NCBI GenBank assembly: GCA_002361535.1
Contig: DETG01000069.1
Location: 1 to 49,069, forward strand
DNA from: Prevotella sp. UBA3294
Lineage (GTDB): Bacteria > Bacteroidota > Bacteroidia > Bacteroidales > Bacteroidaceae
DNA: 49,069 nt
Reading direction: 5' to 3'
Shown here: positions 7,703 through 17,530 of the stretch, in pieces
Layout of the letters: every line of letters starts with the position of its first letter
Position numbering within the stretch: the first letter of the stretch is position 1
Program-made: the position numbers and the translations under genes
Notes under the pieces: generated by a model
Told to the model about the DNA's origin: nothing
Databases searched by the model: none
What the model saw: only the letters and a program-made list of their open reading frames with translations

Positions 7703-10672
7703 TCAAGCCTTTGTTTCATCCTCTTTGATCTTACGTCCCATCACTAAGTAAGCTACCGGTGAAGCGATGAAGATAGAGGAAAGAGTACCGAAGACGACAC
7801 CAAGGATCATGGCGAAGGCGAAACTGCGGATACTTGCACCACCAAGGATGAAGATACACAGCAACACGATCAACGTAGAAACAGAGGTGTTGATGGTACG
7901 AGCCAGCGTCTGGTTGATACTCTCATTGAACAGACTCTGCTTGTCCTGCTTCGGGTGTAAGTTGAGGTTCTCACGGATACGGTCGAACACCACCACCTTG
8001 TCGTTAATAGAGTAACCGATCACCGTCAGGATAGCACCGATGAACGTCTGGTCAATCTCCAACGACCAGGGCACGATACCCCAAAGCAGTGAGTAGAGAC
8101 CGAGCACCACCAGGGTATCCACAGCCAAAGCAACGATAGAACCCACTGAGAAGGCCACGTTACGGAAACGCAACAGGATATAGAGGAAGATTGCCACCAA
8201 GGCGATGAGCACACTGATGATGGCACCATAGGTGATATCCTTAGCTACCGACGGACCGACCTTTGTAGAACTGATAATTGATCCGCCCTCACGAACATCA
8301 GGGTTCTTGAAAGCCTCGACACTTGCCTGAGACACCAGACCGGCCTTCTTCAAAGCATCGTAGAGGATGGTCTCTGCCTCATCATCAGCGGTAGGACTGT
8401 TACTCTCGATCTTATAGTTGGTAGAGATACGGATGGTCTTGTTGTCTGTACCAATAGAGATAGCACCTGTATTGCAACCTGGGAAAGCTTGCACGAGAAT
8501 GCCACGAATCTCCTCGGGCTGTACAGACTTCTCGAAGGTCACCACATAGTTGCGTCCTCCCGTGAAGTCGATACTCTTGCTCAAACCTCTTACAAAGAAA
8601 CTGATGAGGAACACCACAATGGCGGCAATGACGACAACAGCGGTCTTCTTGTAGAAACTCATGAACGGCACATGCATGTTCTGCATCAGGTTCTTAGAGA
8701 TATTGGTATAGAACTTCAGATTCAGCCACTTGTCTTTCTTCATGCGGTTCTCATAAATGATACGAGTGAGGAATACAGCAGTGAAGAACGAACAGGCGAT
8801 ACCGATAATCCAGGTTGTTGCGAAGCCCTTCACAGGACCTGTACCGAAGTAGAGCAGGATGATACCTGTGATCAGAGAAGTAAGGTTCGAGTCGAAGATA
8901 GCAGAGAAGGCATTGCTGTAACCAGCCTTCAGAGCATCCTTGATTCCCTTACCGCTACGCATCTCCTCCTTGATACGCTCGTAGATGAGCACGTTTGCAT
9001 CCACTGCCGTACCTAAGGTCAGCACAATACCGGCAAGACCCGACATGGTAAGAGCGGCCTGGAACGAGGTGAGGATACCTAACGTGAAGAACAAGTTGAC
9101 AACCAAGGCGCAGTTGGCCATCATACCAGGAATGAAACCGTACATCATCACCATGTAGATCATCAAGAGGATGAAGGCGACGATGAACGACATGATACCT
9201 TGCTGAATAGACTGTGCACCAAGGGTAGGACCAACCACCTCTTCCTGTACGATACGGGCAGGAGCAGGCATACGACCCGACTTCAAGGTATTAGCCAAGT
9301 CCTTGGTGGTTTCAATGGTGAAGTTACCAGTGATCTGTGAGTTTCCACCAGAGATCTCGCCGTTCACACGCGGTGCCGAATACACAGCATCATCGAGGAC
9401 GATGGCAATGGCCTTACCAACGTTTGCCTTGGTGAGGGCAGCCCAACGACGGGCACCATCACTGTTCATCGACATGCTCACGCTCGGACGGCCGGTCACA
9501 TGCTCGAACTCATCCTTGGCATCGGTAATCACATCACCCTCTAACGGAGCACGGCCATTGGCACCCGTCTTCTTCAAGGCATACAACTCGAACACGTTCT
9601 TGTTGTTCACCATGTCAGAAGGAGTAGCACCCCAGCACAATTTCAAGTCAGAGGGGAGAATCTGCTGAGCAACCTCGCTCTGCAGGTATTTATTGATTTC
9701 AGCGGTATCACGAACATTGGCATAAGCCACTGTGCTCAAACTACCCTGCGGGGCCAGTGAAAGCATGGCGAGCAGCGGGTGCTGCTTCTTCAAGGCAGCC
9801 ATCTTGGCATCATCATTAGTAGAAGCAGCTGTCTGCTTACTACTCTTGACCTCAAATTTCTTGTCAGCTTTGACAGTATCTGCGGGAGCAGCTTCGGTGC
9901 TGTCAGCAACAGCCTCCTCAGGTGCATTACCTGCCAGACGCTGATCGAGCTGTGAGAAGTACGGAGTAATCTCCTGACTGTTATAAGTCTCCCAGAACTC
10001 AAGGTTAGCACTACCCTGGAGCAATTTACGAATGCGCTCAGGCTCACGGATACCAGGCATTTCTACCATGATACGTCCCTGCTGTCCTTCCAGTTTCTGG
10101 ATATTGGGCTGCACGACACCGAACTTATCGATACGGTTACGCACCACATTGAAAGAGTTGTCAATGGCTGCCTGAACCTCTGCACGCAGCGCATTCTCTA
10201 CCTCTTTGTCAGTACTCTGTGTGGAGACCTTTCCTTTCAACTGCTGTGTTGCGAAGATCTCTGCCAGACGATGACCTGGTGCGTTACGATGATACGCGTT
10301 AATAAACAGTGAGATGAAATCACTCTGACTCGTCTCCTCCTCTTTCTTTGCCTCGTTCATCGACTTCACGAAAGCCTGGTCTGTCTTGTGGTCAGCCAGT
10401 ACCTCCACCACGTCGGGAACACTGATCTCGAGGATGACGTTCATACCGCCTTTCAGGTCAAGACCCAGACCAATCTGCGTCTCCAAGCACTTCTGGTATG
10501 AATAGACACCCATATACTTCACAGAATCTTTGTAATCCTGCTGTGCGATGGGATCCTTAATCTTGGCGGCCTGGCTGTCGTAGTAGCGTGTGGCGGCCGA
10601 GAAAGACAAATAGAAGATACTTGCAAGCGTCAGTAGGACGGCAGTACAAATTACGATACCTTTGTTTTGCAT
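7703..10672 (-). CDS. secDF: Fused protein translocase subunit SecDF, 989 aa
   Basis: SecDF uses the proton motive force to pull proteins through SecYEG on the periplasmic side. The SecD half starts with a membrane helix (about 6-26). Next comes the conserved GLDLKGGMNV motif, then the large P1 domain with the segment VRNRIDKFGVVQPNIQ, and six helices including ILTLGTAVDANVLIYERIKEE. The SecF half begins near residue 650, carries SIDFTGGRNY, and ends with the helical block IGYSINDKVVVFDRIREN. A Glu/Ala/Asp/Lys-rich low-complexity insertion lies in P1 at about 255-290, as in other Bacteroidetes SecDF fusions. A terminator lies downstream and a TAnnTTTG promoter upstream, so it appears monocistronic. 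Confidence 0.97.
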   Translation of the reverse strand: MQNKGIVICTAVLLTLASIFYLSFSAATRYYDSQAAKIKDPIAQQDYKDSVKYMGVYSYQKCLETQIGLGLDLKGGMNVILEISVPDVVEVLADHKTDQAFVKSMNEAKKEEETSQSDFISLFINAYHRNAPGHRLAEIFATQQLKGKVSTQSTDKEVENALRAEVQAAIDNSFNVVRNRIDKFGVVQPNIQKLEGQQGRIMVEMPGIREPERIRKLLQGSANLEFWETYNSQEITPYFSQLDQRLAGNAPEEAVADSTEAAPADTVKADKKFEVKSSKQTAASTNDDAKMAALKKQHPLLAMLSLAPQGSLSTVAYANVRDTAEINKYLQSEVAQQILPSDLKLCWGATPSDMVNNKNVFELYALKKTGANGRAPLEGDVITDAKDEFEHVTGRPSVSMSMNSDGARRWAALTKANVGKAIAIVLDDAVYSAPRVNGEISGGNSQITGNFTIETTKDLANTLKSGRMPAPARIVQEEVVGPTLGAQSIQQGIMSFIVAFILLMIYMVMMYGFIPGMMANCALVVNLFFTLGILTSFQAALTMSGLAGIVLTLGTAVDANVLIYERIKEEMRSGKGIKDALKAGYSNAFSAIFDSNLTSLITGIILLYFGTGPVKGFATTWIIGIACSFFTAVFLTRIIYENRMKKDKWLNLKFYTNISKNLMQNMHVPFMSFYKKTAVVVIAAIVVFLISFFVRGLSKSIDFTGGRNYVVTFEKSVQPEEIRGILVQAFPGCNTGAISIGTDNKTIRISTNYKIESNSPTADDEAETILYDALKKAGLVSQASVEAFKNPDVREGGSIISSTKVGPSVAKDITYGAIISVLIALVAIFLYILLRFRNVAFSVGSIVALAVDTLVVLGLYSLLWGIVPWSLEIDQTFIGAILTVIGYSINDKVVVFDRIRENLNLHPKQDKQSLFNESINQTLARTINTSVSTLIVLLCIFILGGASIRSFAFAMILGVVFGTLSSIFIASPVAYLVMGRKIKEDETKA

Positions 10673-10761
10673 TTTGATTATAAATTGTTTTTAATTATGA
10701 TTTCACTGTTTATCAACACAATTTAGCCATTCATTTTTCAACGAACGGCATAATGAGCGTG

Positions 10762-10769
10762 CAAAGATA
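10762..10769 (-). promoter_or_regulatory. Predicted -7 element for secDF (TATCTTTG)
   Basis: The minus strand reads TATCTTTG, about 90 bases before the secDF ATG. The -33 region is AT-rich without a clean TTTG. Confidence 0.45.
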
Positions 10770-10804
10770 CATATTTTTTCACATTCGAGAAAAATTTCAG
10801 GCCG

Positions 10805-11917
10805 TTAATTATTGATTTTTTGTGATTTAGGCCTAATTTTTAGCCAGCAAGACACAGGATAATGGTCACTGACATCTATTTTCGTGTCAACTTGGCACTC
10901 ATAAGGAACGATGCCTTCAGAACACAAGATATGATCGATGCGCACATAGATACGGTTATGACTGAACGACCACCCCGGACCGTTACCCGTGGTGATGAAG
11001 CAGTCGGTGAGCCCTTCATCGGCAATCACGCGACGGGTGAATGACAGGGGGTTGTCGTTGAAATCACCACAAACGATAATGGGATAGCGGCGGTGTTCTC
11101 GGATAAACTTCGCCACCTTCTTAGCCTGGGGTGAACGGATCTTCGCAGCTTCGGTGAGCTTTCCAGCCAGCATCTTCACATCACTGCGTGCCTGGTCATG
11201 GTTTTTCCGTCCCTCGGCAATCTGTTCAAAGTCCTCACGTTCCTCCATGGTCAAGCGGTTCGACTCCAGGTGATTATTCACCACAATCACCGTATCTCCC
11301 TGGATCTTCAGGAAGAAGGCACCGCTGGTATTCAAGGAGTTAGAGCCATCGAAGTGGATATGCTCCTTACCCACAATAGGGAACTTACTAAAGAGTGTGA
11401 GGCAGGAGCCACCTTTCTCGTTACGTGTGGTATCTGCATAATGATAGATGTTACGGAGGGCATGTGCTTTCTGCTTCGTCATATAAGCCTCCTGCACACA
11501 TACGATATCTGCTCCGCTGGCTGCTATATATTCCAAAGCAGGGTAGATAAGTTCGCCCTGTGCGTTCGTGTCGGTTTTCATCGACACATCAACGTTATAG
11601 GTCATGACCTTGATGCATCCCGGTTCTTTCTTGTTCTTCAGATTGAGTGGGCAATACGTGCGCACGGGTACATAATTAACTAATAATCCGATGATGGCTA
11701 CGATGGCACCTTTGGGATAGGCCACCAGCCAAAAGAACAAGAAAGCGATGTTGAGGATCAAAAAGACAGGGAACACCAAGCTGACATTTGCCAGCATGGG
11801 ATAATCTTCCGGATCAAGGTGACCAGAATAGCCCACCAACAGCATGACAAGGATCGTGGCGACATTTCCACCGATAAGCAGGTTCCTTGTAACTTTCTTG
11901 AGCGTTTTGAAAAACAT
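10805..11917 (-). CDS. Endonuclease/exonuclease/phosphatase family membrane protein, 370 aa
   Basis: The N-terminal 90 residues contain about three membrane helices (LLIGGNVATILVMLLVGYSG, VFPVFLILNIAFLFFWLVAY, GAIVAIIGLLVNYVPV). The rest is an EEP fold with all hallmark motifs: MTYNVD, the metal-binding CVQEAY, NNHLES, the catalytic CGDFNDNP, IDHILCS and SDHYPV. The domain should face the periplasm. Family members hydrolyse phosphodiester or phosphomonoester bonds in nucleic acids, phosphoinositides or sphingolipids, and the substrate cannot be told from sequence. It starts 37 bases after the rhomboid stop and is probably co-transcribed with it. Confidence 0.88.
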   Translation of the reverse strand: MFFKTLKKVTRNLLIGGNVATILVMLLVGYSGHLDPEDYPMLANVSLVFPVFLILNIAFLFFWLVAYPKGAIVAIIGLLVNYVPVRTYCPLNLKNKKEPGCIKVMTYNVDVSMKTDTNAQGELIYPALEYIAASGADIVCVQEAYMTKQKAHALRNIYHYADTTRNEKGGSCLTLFSKFPIVGKEHIHFDGSNSLNTSGAFFLKIQGDTVIVVNNHLESNRLTMEEREDFEQIAEGRKNHDQARSDVKMLAGKLTEAAKIRSPQAKKVAKFIREHRRYPIIVCGDFNDNPLSFTRRVIADEGLTDCFITTGNGPGWSFSHNRIYVRIDHILCSEGIVPYECQVDTKIDVSDHYPVSCWLKIRPKSQKINN

Positions 11918-11954
11918 TCCTTCAGTTTGTTAGGTTACGGTACCTAAGAACGGA

Positions 11955-12878
11955 TCAGTTCCCTCCATTCTCAAATAGTTTCTTCTTCTCCTCAGCCGTC
12001 AGACTATCATAGCCACTACGGCGGATCTTGTCAAGGATACGGTCAATCTCGTCTTGCTTTGCTTTTTTGTCAGCATTGTACTGCCAGTCACTATTGCTCT
12101 CTGTCTGCGAGGAGCGACTGTCATCAGAGCGTTTATGACTGCGGTTTTCCCAGTTCTTCCTTAATCGATCGAAGAACTGCTGACCGTTGTTGCGTCCATA
12201 GAGATCACCGCCCGGATGATTTCTCCAATAACGAATCATCAGGTAACCGAAGAGCATGCCACCCAAATGAGCGAAATGAGCCACACTGTCGTTGGTAGTA
12301 GCCAAGGCCGAGAACAGTTCGATGGCAGCATAAAAACAAACAAACCATTTGGCTTTGATGGGCACAGGCAAGGGGAAGATAAAAATTCGCTCCTCAGGGA
12401 AAATCATACCAAAGGCAAGCAAGATGGCATAGATTGCTCCTGAAGCACCCACTGTAGTCCAGCTGTTCAACACTGGCGATGAGTTCGACGCGATCTCCCA
12501 GAGGTCACCGAAACCCGCACCGGGAATCTGCGACGTGGCCATCAGATAGAACGAGCCAAGTTGGGCTACCTCTTGAATGAGACCAGCACCGACGCCACAA
12601 GAAATGTAATAAAAAAGGAATTTCTTCGGACCCCACACATTCTCTACCACGCAACCGAACATCCACAAGGCAAACATGTTAAAGAAGACATGCTCCAAGT
12701 TTGCATGCATAAACATATACGTGACAAGCTGGTAGAGTCGGAAATCCGATCCCATAAAGAAGTGCAGTCCTAACAAATCATTCAGGCTGATGCCCCTTGT
12801 CTGGAAGACCAACATGGCCAGGAACATCAACACATTTATGATCAACAAGTTTTTTGTTACGGTAGGTATCCTTCGCAT
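11955..12878 (-). CDS. Rhomboid family intramembrane serine protease, 307 aa
   Basis: Rhomboids cut membrane proteins within or next to their helices. The six-helix core spans about residues 10-220. The catalytic serine is S146 in GASGAIY and the histidine is H204 in HFAHLGG. The structural FMHANLEHVFFNMFALW motif (about 56-72) is intact. The C-terminal 85 residues are hydrophilic, with a Ser/Asp/Lys-rich linker and a short helical domain (DEIDRILDKIRRSGYDSLT) that resembles the C-terminal region found in many Bacteroidetes rhomboids. The gene is followed by the EEP gene and preceded by its own -7 box. Confidence 0.93.
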   Translation of the reverse strand: MRRIPTVTKNLLIINVLMFLAMLVFQTRGISLNDLLGLHFFMGSDFRLYQLVTYMFMHANLEHVFFNMFALWMFGCVVENVWGPKKFLFYYISCGVGAGLIQEVAQLGSFYLMATSQIPGAGFGDLWEIASNSSPVLNSWTTVGASGAIYAILLAFGMIFPEERIFIFPLPVPIKAKWFVCFYAAIELFSALATTNDSVAHFAHLGGMLFGYLMIRYWRNHPGGDLYGRNNGQQFFDRLRKNWENRSHKRSDDSRSSQTESNSDWQYNADKKAKQDEIDRILDKIRRSGYDSLTAEEKKKLFENGGN

Positions 12879-12912
12879 AACGATATTTTTATATGTTCAT
12901 TTAAAACAGGGG

Positions 12913-12920
12913 CAAAAGTA
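12913..12920 (-). promoter_or_regulatory. Predicted -7 element for the rhomboid/EEP pair (TACTTTTG)
   Basis: The minus strand has TACTTTTG 35 bases before the rhomboid ATG, matching TAnnTTTG. No clear -33 element. Confidence 0.45.
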
Positions 12921-13002
12921 CGAAAAATATCTGTTATTTAGCAGAAAAAAGGGGGTAATGCGTTTTTTTTTCATGAATTTCTTCACTTTTTTTACTTTTT
13001 TG

Positions 13003-13033
13003 TTTGATTTCTGAATAGTTTCGCTTATATTTG
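13003..13033 (+). promoter_or_regulatory. Promoter of the HU gene
   Basis: TTTG (13003-13006), 19 bases, then TATATTTG (13026-13033) gives a textbook Bacteroidetes promoter. The leader to the HU ATG is about 45 bases and very AT-rich. Confidence 0.7.
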
Positions 13034-13085
13034 CCAAAAAATTCCGAATAACGTATTAATTATTAATCATTTAATATTTAAAATT

Positions 13086-13358
13086 ATGAATAAGACTGAG
13101 TTAATTGAGAAGATCGCAGCAGGTGCTGGCCTGACAAAAGCAGATGCAAAGAAAGCGCTTGATGCTACTGTTGGTGCTATCAAGGATGCCCTCGTAGCAG
13201 GTGACAAGGTTGCCCTTGTAGGTTTTGGTACATTCAGCATCAACGAGCGCCCCGCTCGTGAAGGTATCAACCCTGCAACCAAGGAGAAGATCCAGATTGG
13301 TGCCAAGAAGGTTGCTAAGTTCAAGGCTGGTGCTGAATTAGCTGACGCTATCAACTAA
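13086..13358 (+). CDS. HU-family DNA-binding protein, 90 aa
   Basis: A full-length HU/IHF-type nucleoid protein that binds and bends DNA as a dimer. The N-terminal helices (MNKTELIEKIAAGAGLTKAD), the core GDKVALVGFGTFSINER and the minor-groove arm with its conserved tip (REGINPATKEKIQI) are all present. The C-terminal KVAKFKAGAELADAIN completes the fold. At 90 residues it is the standard HU length, shorter than the HU-CCDC81 or HU-HIG variants found in this phylum. A strong promoter and a strong terminator frame it as a single-gene unit. Confidence 0.97.
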   Translation: MNKTELIEKIAAGAGLTKADAKKALDATVGAIKDALVAGDKVALVGFGTFSINERPAREGINPATKEKIQIGAKKVAKFKAGAELADAIN

Positions 13359-13380
13359 AAAAAAGTAAAGTTTTTTCAAA

Positions 13381-13410
13381 GGAGATACTCTCGAGTATCT
13401 CCTTTTTTTT
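13381..13410 (+). terminator. Terminator of the HU gene
   Basis: GGAGATACT, loop CTCG, AGTATCTCC, then eight T residues. It also sits just past the stop of the opposing methyltransferase gene at 13424. Confidence 0.9.
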
Positions 13411-13423
13411 ATTCATAACAGTA

Positions 13424-14635
13424 TCAGACTTTCTCTGTCAGAATCAGGAGATGTCTGCCTTCATCTGTGGTGGCACCGAAGAGAAAATGGTCACCCCCAT
13501 CAGCAAGTTTCAGACGTTTGCGCAGTTCTGCCACCGTCATGGGGAAGTTCCTGACAGCGATATTGGCACGGTTTACATCTCTCAACAGTTCCTTCACGGC
13601 TTGCTTGTTCATCGACGAGGCAGCAATCACCCGGAACTTCCTGCCAGGGAAATCATCGATTAGTCGGGGGGATACGAACAGATGACTGTTCGCGCTGAGT
13701 GCTCTCAGTTCATAGCAATCTGCCAAAGCATCGTAACAGCCAGCTTTCATCACAGAGGCATTAGGCTCGTAAAGGTAACAACCTGCCGGGAGAGTTGTCA
13801 CAGTGGCACAGCGATTAACAGAGCGTGAGGGGAAGAAGTCGAATGACTGATCATCATTGACGCAATAGACGGCAAGGGGGTTGTGCTCATCCATTTCCAA
13901 TGACCTGCCCTTGAGCACCATCAGCAACTCCTTACATTCGTTACCCACAGAGATTATATGAACTTCGCTGACTGTTACGAGATCCTCCACCGCATTGTGC
14001 CAGTCGAGCATGGGCGACAGTTTCACCACCACCCACCGAGCTTTCTGTATTAGGATTTCACGTAGTGCCAAGACATCAGGAGTACAGTCAGCAATGGCGA
14101 AGGTTCGCCTGCCATGAATATCCCGCCTTGCGGGATCAAGGAAGATTACGTCAACAGGTCCTGTCTCCATTAAGAAATGCTCCGCATGGTCACAAACCAC
14201 CTCCACATGCTCCAATCCTAACAGTCGGAAGTTTTGCTGTGCCACCCTACATAACGATGGCAGTCGTTCCACATAGACAGCCTCGTTGAACATCCGTGCC
14301 ATCCAAGAGAAGTCAACGCCGAATCCTCCAGTAAGGTCGAGGAGCCGTGTCGGAGGAAGCCCTTCTTTCTGGTTTCCTGCCGATAACAGTCGCTGCACCA
14401 CCCGTGCCTTATACTTTGCGGTATGCTCACTGGAGCACTGTTCCATGGAAAGGTGGGGAGGATAGACGACACCCTCGGTAGCAGCCCAGGTGGGCAGTTT
14501 CTTTCGTGCCGTCTGCCACCCTGCTATCTGATCAAGGGCAAACGGCATATCCACTTCAGGGAAACGTGCGCCTTGCAAAGCCAGCCTACGCACGTCCTCC
14601 TCCCTGTATTGTTGGATGAAATCGCGGGTATTCAT
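13424..14635 (-). CDS. Class I SAM-dependent methyltransferase with THUMP-like domain, 403 aa
   Basis: The central part (about residues 100-260) is a Rossmann methyltransferase with the SAM-binding motif LLDLTGGFGVDFSWM and the later motif VDVIFLDPARRD. The C-terminal region (about 300-403, VIAASSMNKQAVKELLRD ... FPMTVAELRKRLKL) matches the THUMP-like RNA-binding domain seen in Bacteroidetes proteins of this type, which suggests an RNA substrate. No specific modification is assigned here. It starts 11 bases after the prolyl oligopeptidase stop, so it is the last gene of that cluster. Confidence 0.85.
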   Translation of the reverse strand: MNTRDFIQQYREEDVRRLALQGARFPEVDMPFALDQIAGWQTARKKLPTWAATEGVVYPPHLSMEQCSSEHTAKYKARVVQRLLSAGNQKEGLPPTRLLDLTGGFGVDFSWMARMFNEAVYVERLPSLCRVAQQNFRLLGLEHVEVVCDHAEHFLMETGPVDVIFLDPARRDIHGRRTFAIADCTPDVLALREILIQKARWVVVKLSPMLDWHNAVEDLVTVSEVHIISVGNECKELLMVLKGRSLEMDEHNPLAVYCVNDDQSFDFFPSRSVNRCATVTTLPAGCYLYEPNASVMKAGCYDALADCYELRALSANSHLFVSPRLIDDFPGRKFRVIAASSMNKQAVKELLRDVNRANIAVRNFPMTVAELRKRLKLADGGDHFLFGATTDEGRHLLILTEKV

Positions 14636-14646
14636 CGGGAAGACCC

Positions 14647-16752
14647 CTATTTACATTTCATTCCCAGATGGTACATGATGAAGCCATAGATGTCGGCCTG
14701 CTCTTCGATCACTTTGCTCATTGGTTTGCCGCCGCCATGTCCCGCCTTACTGTCGATACGGATCAGGACGGGATTATCGCCGGTATGGCAAGCCTGAAGG
14801 GTAGCAGCAAATTTAAACGAATGAGCAGGAACCACACGGTCGTCATGATCGGCAGTAGTGACGAGCGTGGCAGGATAAGCCGTACCCTCTTTCAGGTTAT
14901 GTAGGGGAGAGTATCCGCGAAGGTATTCAAACATCTCAGGAGAATCCTCAGACGTGCCATAGTCACTGGCCCAGTTCCACCCGATCGTAAACTTATGATA
15001 GCGCAACATGTCCATGACACCCACCTCAGGAATGGCCACACGGAAGAGGTCTGGCCGTTGCGTCATGCACGCTCCTACCAACAGTCCGCCGTTAGAGCCG
15101 CCCACAATGGCGATCTTCTCTTTCGAGGTGTAGTTCTGCGCGATGAGATATTCGGCAGCCCCGATGAAATCGTCAAAAACATTCTGTTTCCGCATCTTGG
15201 TTCCAGCGAGGTGCCACTCTTCTCCATACTCGCTACCGCCGCGCAGGTTCACCTGTGCATAGATGCCGCCATTTTCCAGGAACGGGATGCGCATGGAAGA
15301 GAAGCTGGGAGGTAAGGAAATGTTAAAGCCGCCATAGCCATAGAGATAGACCGGATTCTTTCCGTTCAGCTTCATTCCTTTCTTATAGGTGATGAACATC
15401 GGGATGCGTGTGCCATCCTTGCTCTCGAAGAAGAGCTGCTTACTCTCGTAGGCATTCAGATTAAACCCAACCTTCGGTGCAGCATAGAGCGAGCTCACGT
15501 TCTTCTCGATGTCATACCGATAGATGGTACCAGGTACAGTGAAAGAGGTGAAGGAATAGAAACACTCTTTGTGTCCCTTCTTTCCACTGATTCCCACACT
15601 GCCCACCGAAGGCAGCTGGATCTCATGCTGTCGCTGTCCGTCAAGGGTATAGACGAAGAGATGGTTCGAAGCATCTTTGCTGTAGGTGAGCACCAGCTTG
15701 TCGTCAATCATCGTCGCATCCTCCAGCACGTCCTGCTGTTCAGGGATCAGTTCCTGCCAGTCGTTGAGTCCCGGTTTCTTGACATCGGCCACCATGACAC
15801 GGCATTTTGGAGCCCCGTAGTTTGTCAGGAGGTAGATCTTATCACCGATGAATTCGATCGGCGAATACTGATAGTCCATATCACTTGTCATCTGGATGAA
15901 CTGCGCATTGGGCACGCGTAGGTCACGGACAAACAAGTTGTTTCCTGCGCCGGCACCACTCTCATACATATACATCATCGTCTCTTCCTCGTTCACCCCA
16001 ACGGTATAGAACCGCTTAGGGAAGGCAGGGTTCTGATAGAACAGCACATCCGCGCTCTGGGGTGTACCCATCTTGTGGTAGTAGATTTTCTGCACCTCGT
16101 TCACGTTCGAGAACTCCTTACCCTGCACCGGGGCATCATAGGCACTGTAATAGAATCCGTCTCCCTGCCAGGCAGCACCAGAGAACTTCGCCCATTCGAT
16201 ATGATCGGGAAGGAGCTTCCCTGTAGCCACGTCAACAACATAGAACTCCTGCCAGTCACTTCCGCTTCGTGAGATGGCATAGGCGGCATATTTCCCGTTA
16301 TGTGAGAAGAACACCCCTTTCAGTGCCACGGTACCGTCGGTGCTCAGCGTATTCGGATCGAGGAACACCCTCGGCGTTCCTCCCAGTTCGTCCATCACAT
16401 AGAGCACGCTCTGGTTCTGCAGACCGTTGTTCTTATAGAAGTACCATTTCCCGTTATGTTCCGCAGGGAGGCCGATCTTCTCATAGTTGGCCACCTCCTT
16501 CAGTCGCTTGGCCAGTTTGGCGCGCTGCGGAATCTTCTGCAGGAAAGTCTGTGTCACCCTGTTCTCTGCCTCCACCCAGGCTGCGGTCTGAGCACTGGTA
16601 TCATTCTCTAACCAGCGATAAGGGTCGGCCACTTTCACACCGAAGTAGTCATCCACGGTGTCATCACGCATGGTCTGCGGATAATTGATTTTCTGGGCCA
16701 TCATACTCTGGGCTGTCATCATACACGTAAATAGGATCAGTACTTTTCTCAT
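14647..16752 (-). CDS. Secreted prolyl oligopeptidase (S9A), about 701 aa
   Basis: The enzyme cleaves short peptides after proline. The start is the ATG at 16752, followed by a signal peptide (MRKVLILFTCMMTAQSMMAQ). Upstream in-frame codons lack one. The N-terminal DPYRWLEND motif is the hallmark of the S9A family, followed by the beta-propeller to about residue 430. The C-terminal alpha/beta-hydrolase carries the triad: serine in VGGSNGGLLVG, aspartate in the DHDDRVVP segment, and histidine H672 in AGHGGG. It lies 19 bases downstream of the LytTR regulator. Being exported and linked to a TonB-dependent receptor and a two-component system, it may process imported oligopeptides (inference). 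Confidence 0.93.
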   Translation of the reverse strand: MRKVLILFTCMMTAQSMMAQKINYPQTMRDDTVDDYFGVKVADPYRWLENDTSAQTAAWVEAENRVTQTFLQKIPQRAKLAKRLKEVANYEKIGLPAEHNGKWYFYKNNGLQNQSVLYVMDELGGTPRVFLDPNTLSTDGTVALKGVFFSHNGKYAAYAISRSGSDWQEFYVVDVATGKLLPDHIEWAKFSGAAWQGDGFYYSAYDAPVQGKEFSNVNEVQKIYYHKMGTPQSADVLFYQNPAFPKRFYTVGVNEEETMMYMYESGAGAGNNLFVRDLRVPNAQFIQMTSDMDYQYSPIEFIGDKIYLLTNYGAPKCRVMVADVKKPGLNDWQELIPEQQDVLEDATMIDDKLVLTYSKDASNHLFVYTLDGQRQHEIQLPSVGSVGISGKKGHKECFYSFTSFTVPGTIYRYDIEKNVSSLYAAPKVGFNLNAYESKQLFFESKDGTRIPMFITYKKGMKLNGKNPVYLYGYGGFNISLPPSFSSMRIPFLENGGIYAQVNLRGGSEYGEEWHLAGTKMRKQNVFDDFIGAAEYLIAQNYTSKEKIAIVGGSNGGLLVGACMTQRPDLFRVAIPEVGVMDMLRYHKFTIGWNWASDYGTSEDSPEMFEYLRGYSPLHNLKEGTAYPATLVTTADHDDRVVPAHSFKFAATLQACHTGDNPVLIRIDSKAGHGGGKPMSKVIEEQADIYGFIMYHLGMKCK

Positions 16753-16771
16753 AACATTTATTCGGATAGGG

Positions 16772-17530
16772 TTATAATGAATTCTCATCAAGGAACAGTT
16801 TGAACGCATCCTTATAGGCATCGGTAACACGGATCACCTCGTTGCCGATATAGATACAACTGTTTCGGTCGATGCTGCGAATCTTCCGCAGGGCCACGAT
16901 GTACGAGCGGTGAACGCGCAGGAATTGGGTAGCGGGCAGCATATCCTCCACGGCTTTCATGGTGAGATGGGTAACCAATTTCCTATTACCTTCTAAATAG
17001 AACACCACATAGTCTTTCATTCCACTGACATAGAGGATGTCCTCGATGGCAATCTGCCGGAGTTCCCCGTCAATGCGCAGGAACACCGAGTCGCGCTCAC
17101 GGTTCTCTGTCTCCGTACCCCCCACTCTGCCTGTGGTACTCTCCTCAAGGGAAGCGGTCATCTGGTTCTTCATTACAAACCAGTCACGAGCTTTCTCTGC
17201 AGCAGTCAGGAACTTATTATACCGGATGGGCTTCAGCAGGAAGTCGAGGGCATTCACCTCATAGCTCTCGAAAGCATATTCCTTGAAGGCCGTGGTGAAG
17301 ATCACCCTTGTCTCAGGAGGAACCATCGAGGCCAGTTCCATGCCGTTGAGATCAGGCATCTGGATATCCAAGAACACCAGATCGACAGGATGCTCACGCA
17401 GCTCCGACAAGCCACTGATACTGTCGGTATAGGATGCCCGCAGCTCCAGGAACGGTGTGCGTTGTACGAATCCTTCCAAGAGCCTCACGGCCAGCGGCTC
17501 GTCATCAATGATGATACACGATAGTTTCAT
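16772..17530 (-). CDS. LytTR-type response regulator, 252 aa
   Basis: The receiver domain (about residues 1-120) has the acidic pocket IIIDDEP, the phospho-acceptor aspartate in VFLDIQMPDLNG and the lysine in FLLKPI. The LytTR DNA-binding domain (about 145-250) has the expected IEDILYVSGMKDYVVFYL and FLRVHRSYIVAL motifs. It overlaps the upstream kinase by 4 bases (stop and start share ATGA), so the two are translationally coupled and form a cognate pair. Targets are unknown; the linked receptor and peptidase are the obvious candidates. Confidence 0.95.
   Translation of the reverse strand: MKLSCIIIDDEPLAVRLLEGFVQRTPFLELRASYTDSISGLSELREHPVDLVFLDIQMPDLNGMELASMVPPETRVIFTTAFKEYAFESYEVNALDFLLKPIRYNKFLTAAEKARDWFVMKNQMTASLEESTTGRVGGTETENRERDSVFLRIDGELRQIAIEDILYVSGMKDYVVFYLEGNRKLVTHLTMKAVEDMLPATQFLRVHRSYIVALRKIRSIDRNSCIYIGNEVIRVTDAYKDAFKLFLDENSL

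Noticed and set aside
13067..13354. Minus-strand open frame opposite the HU gene
   Set aside because: It is the antisense shadow of a clear HU gene, which has its own promoter and terminator.
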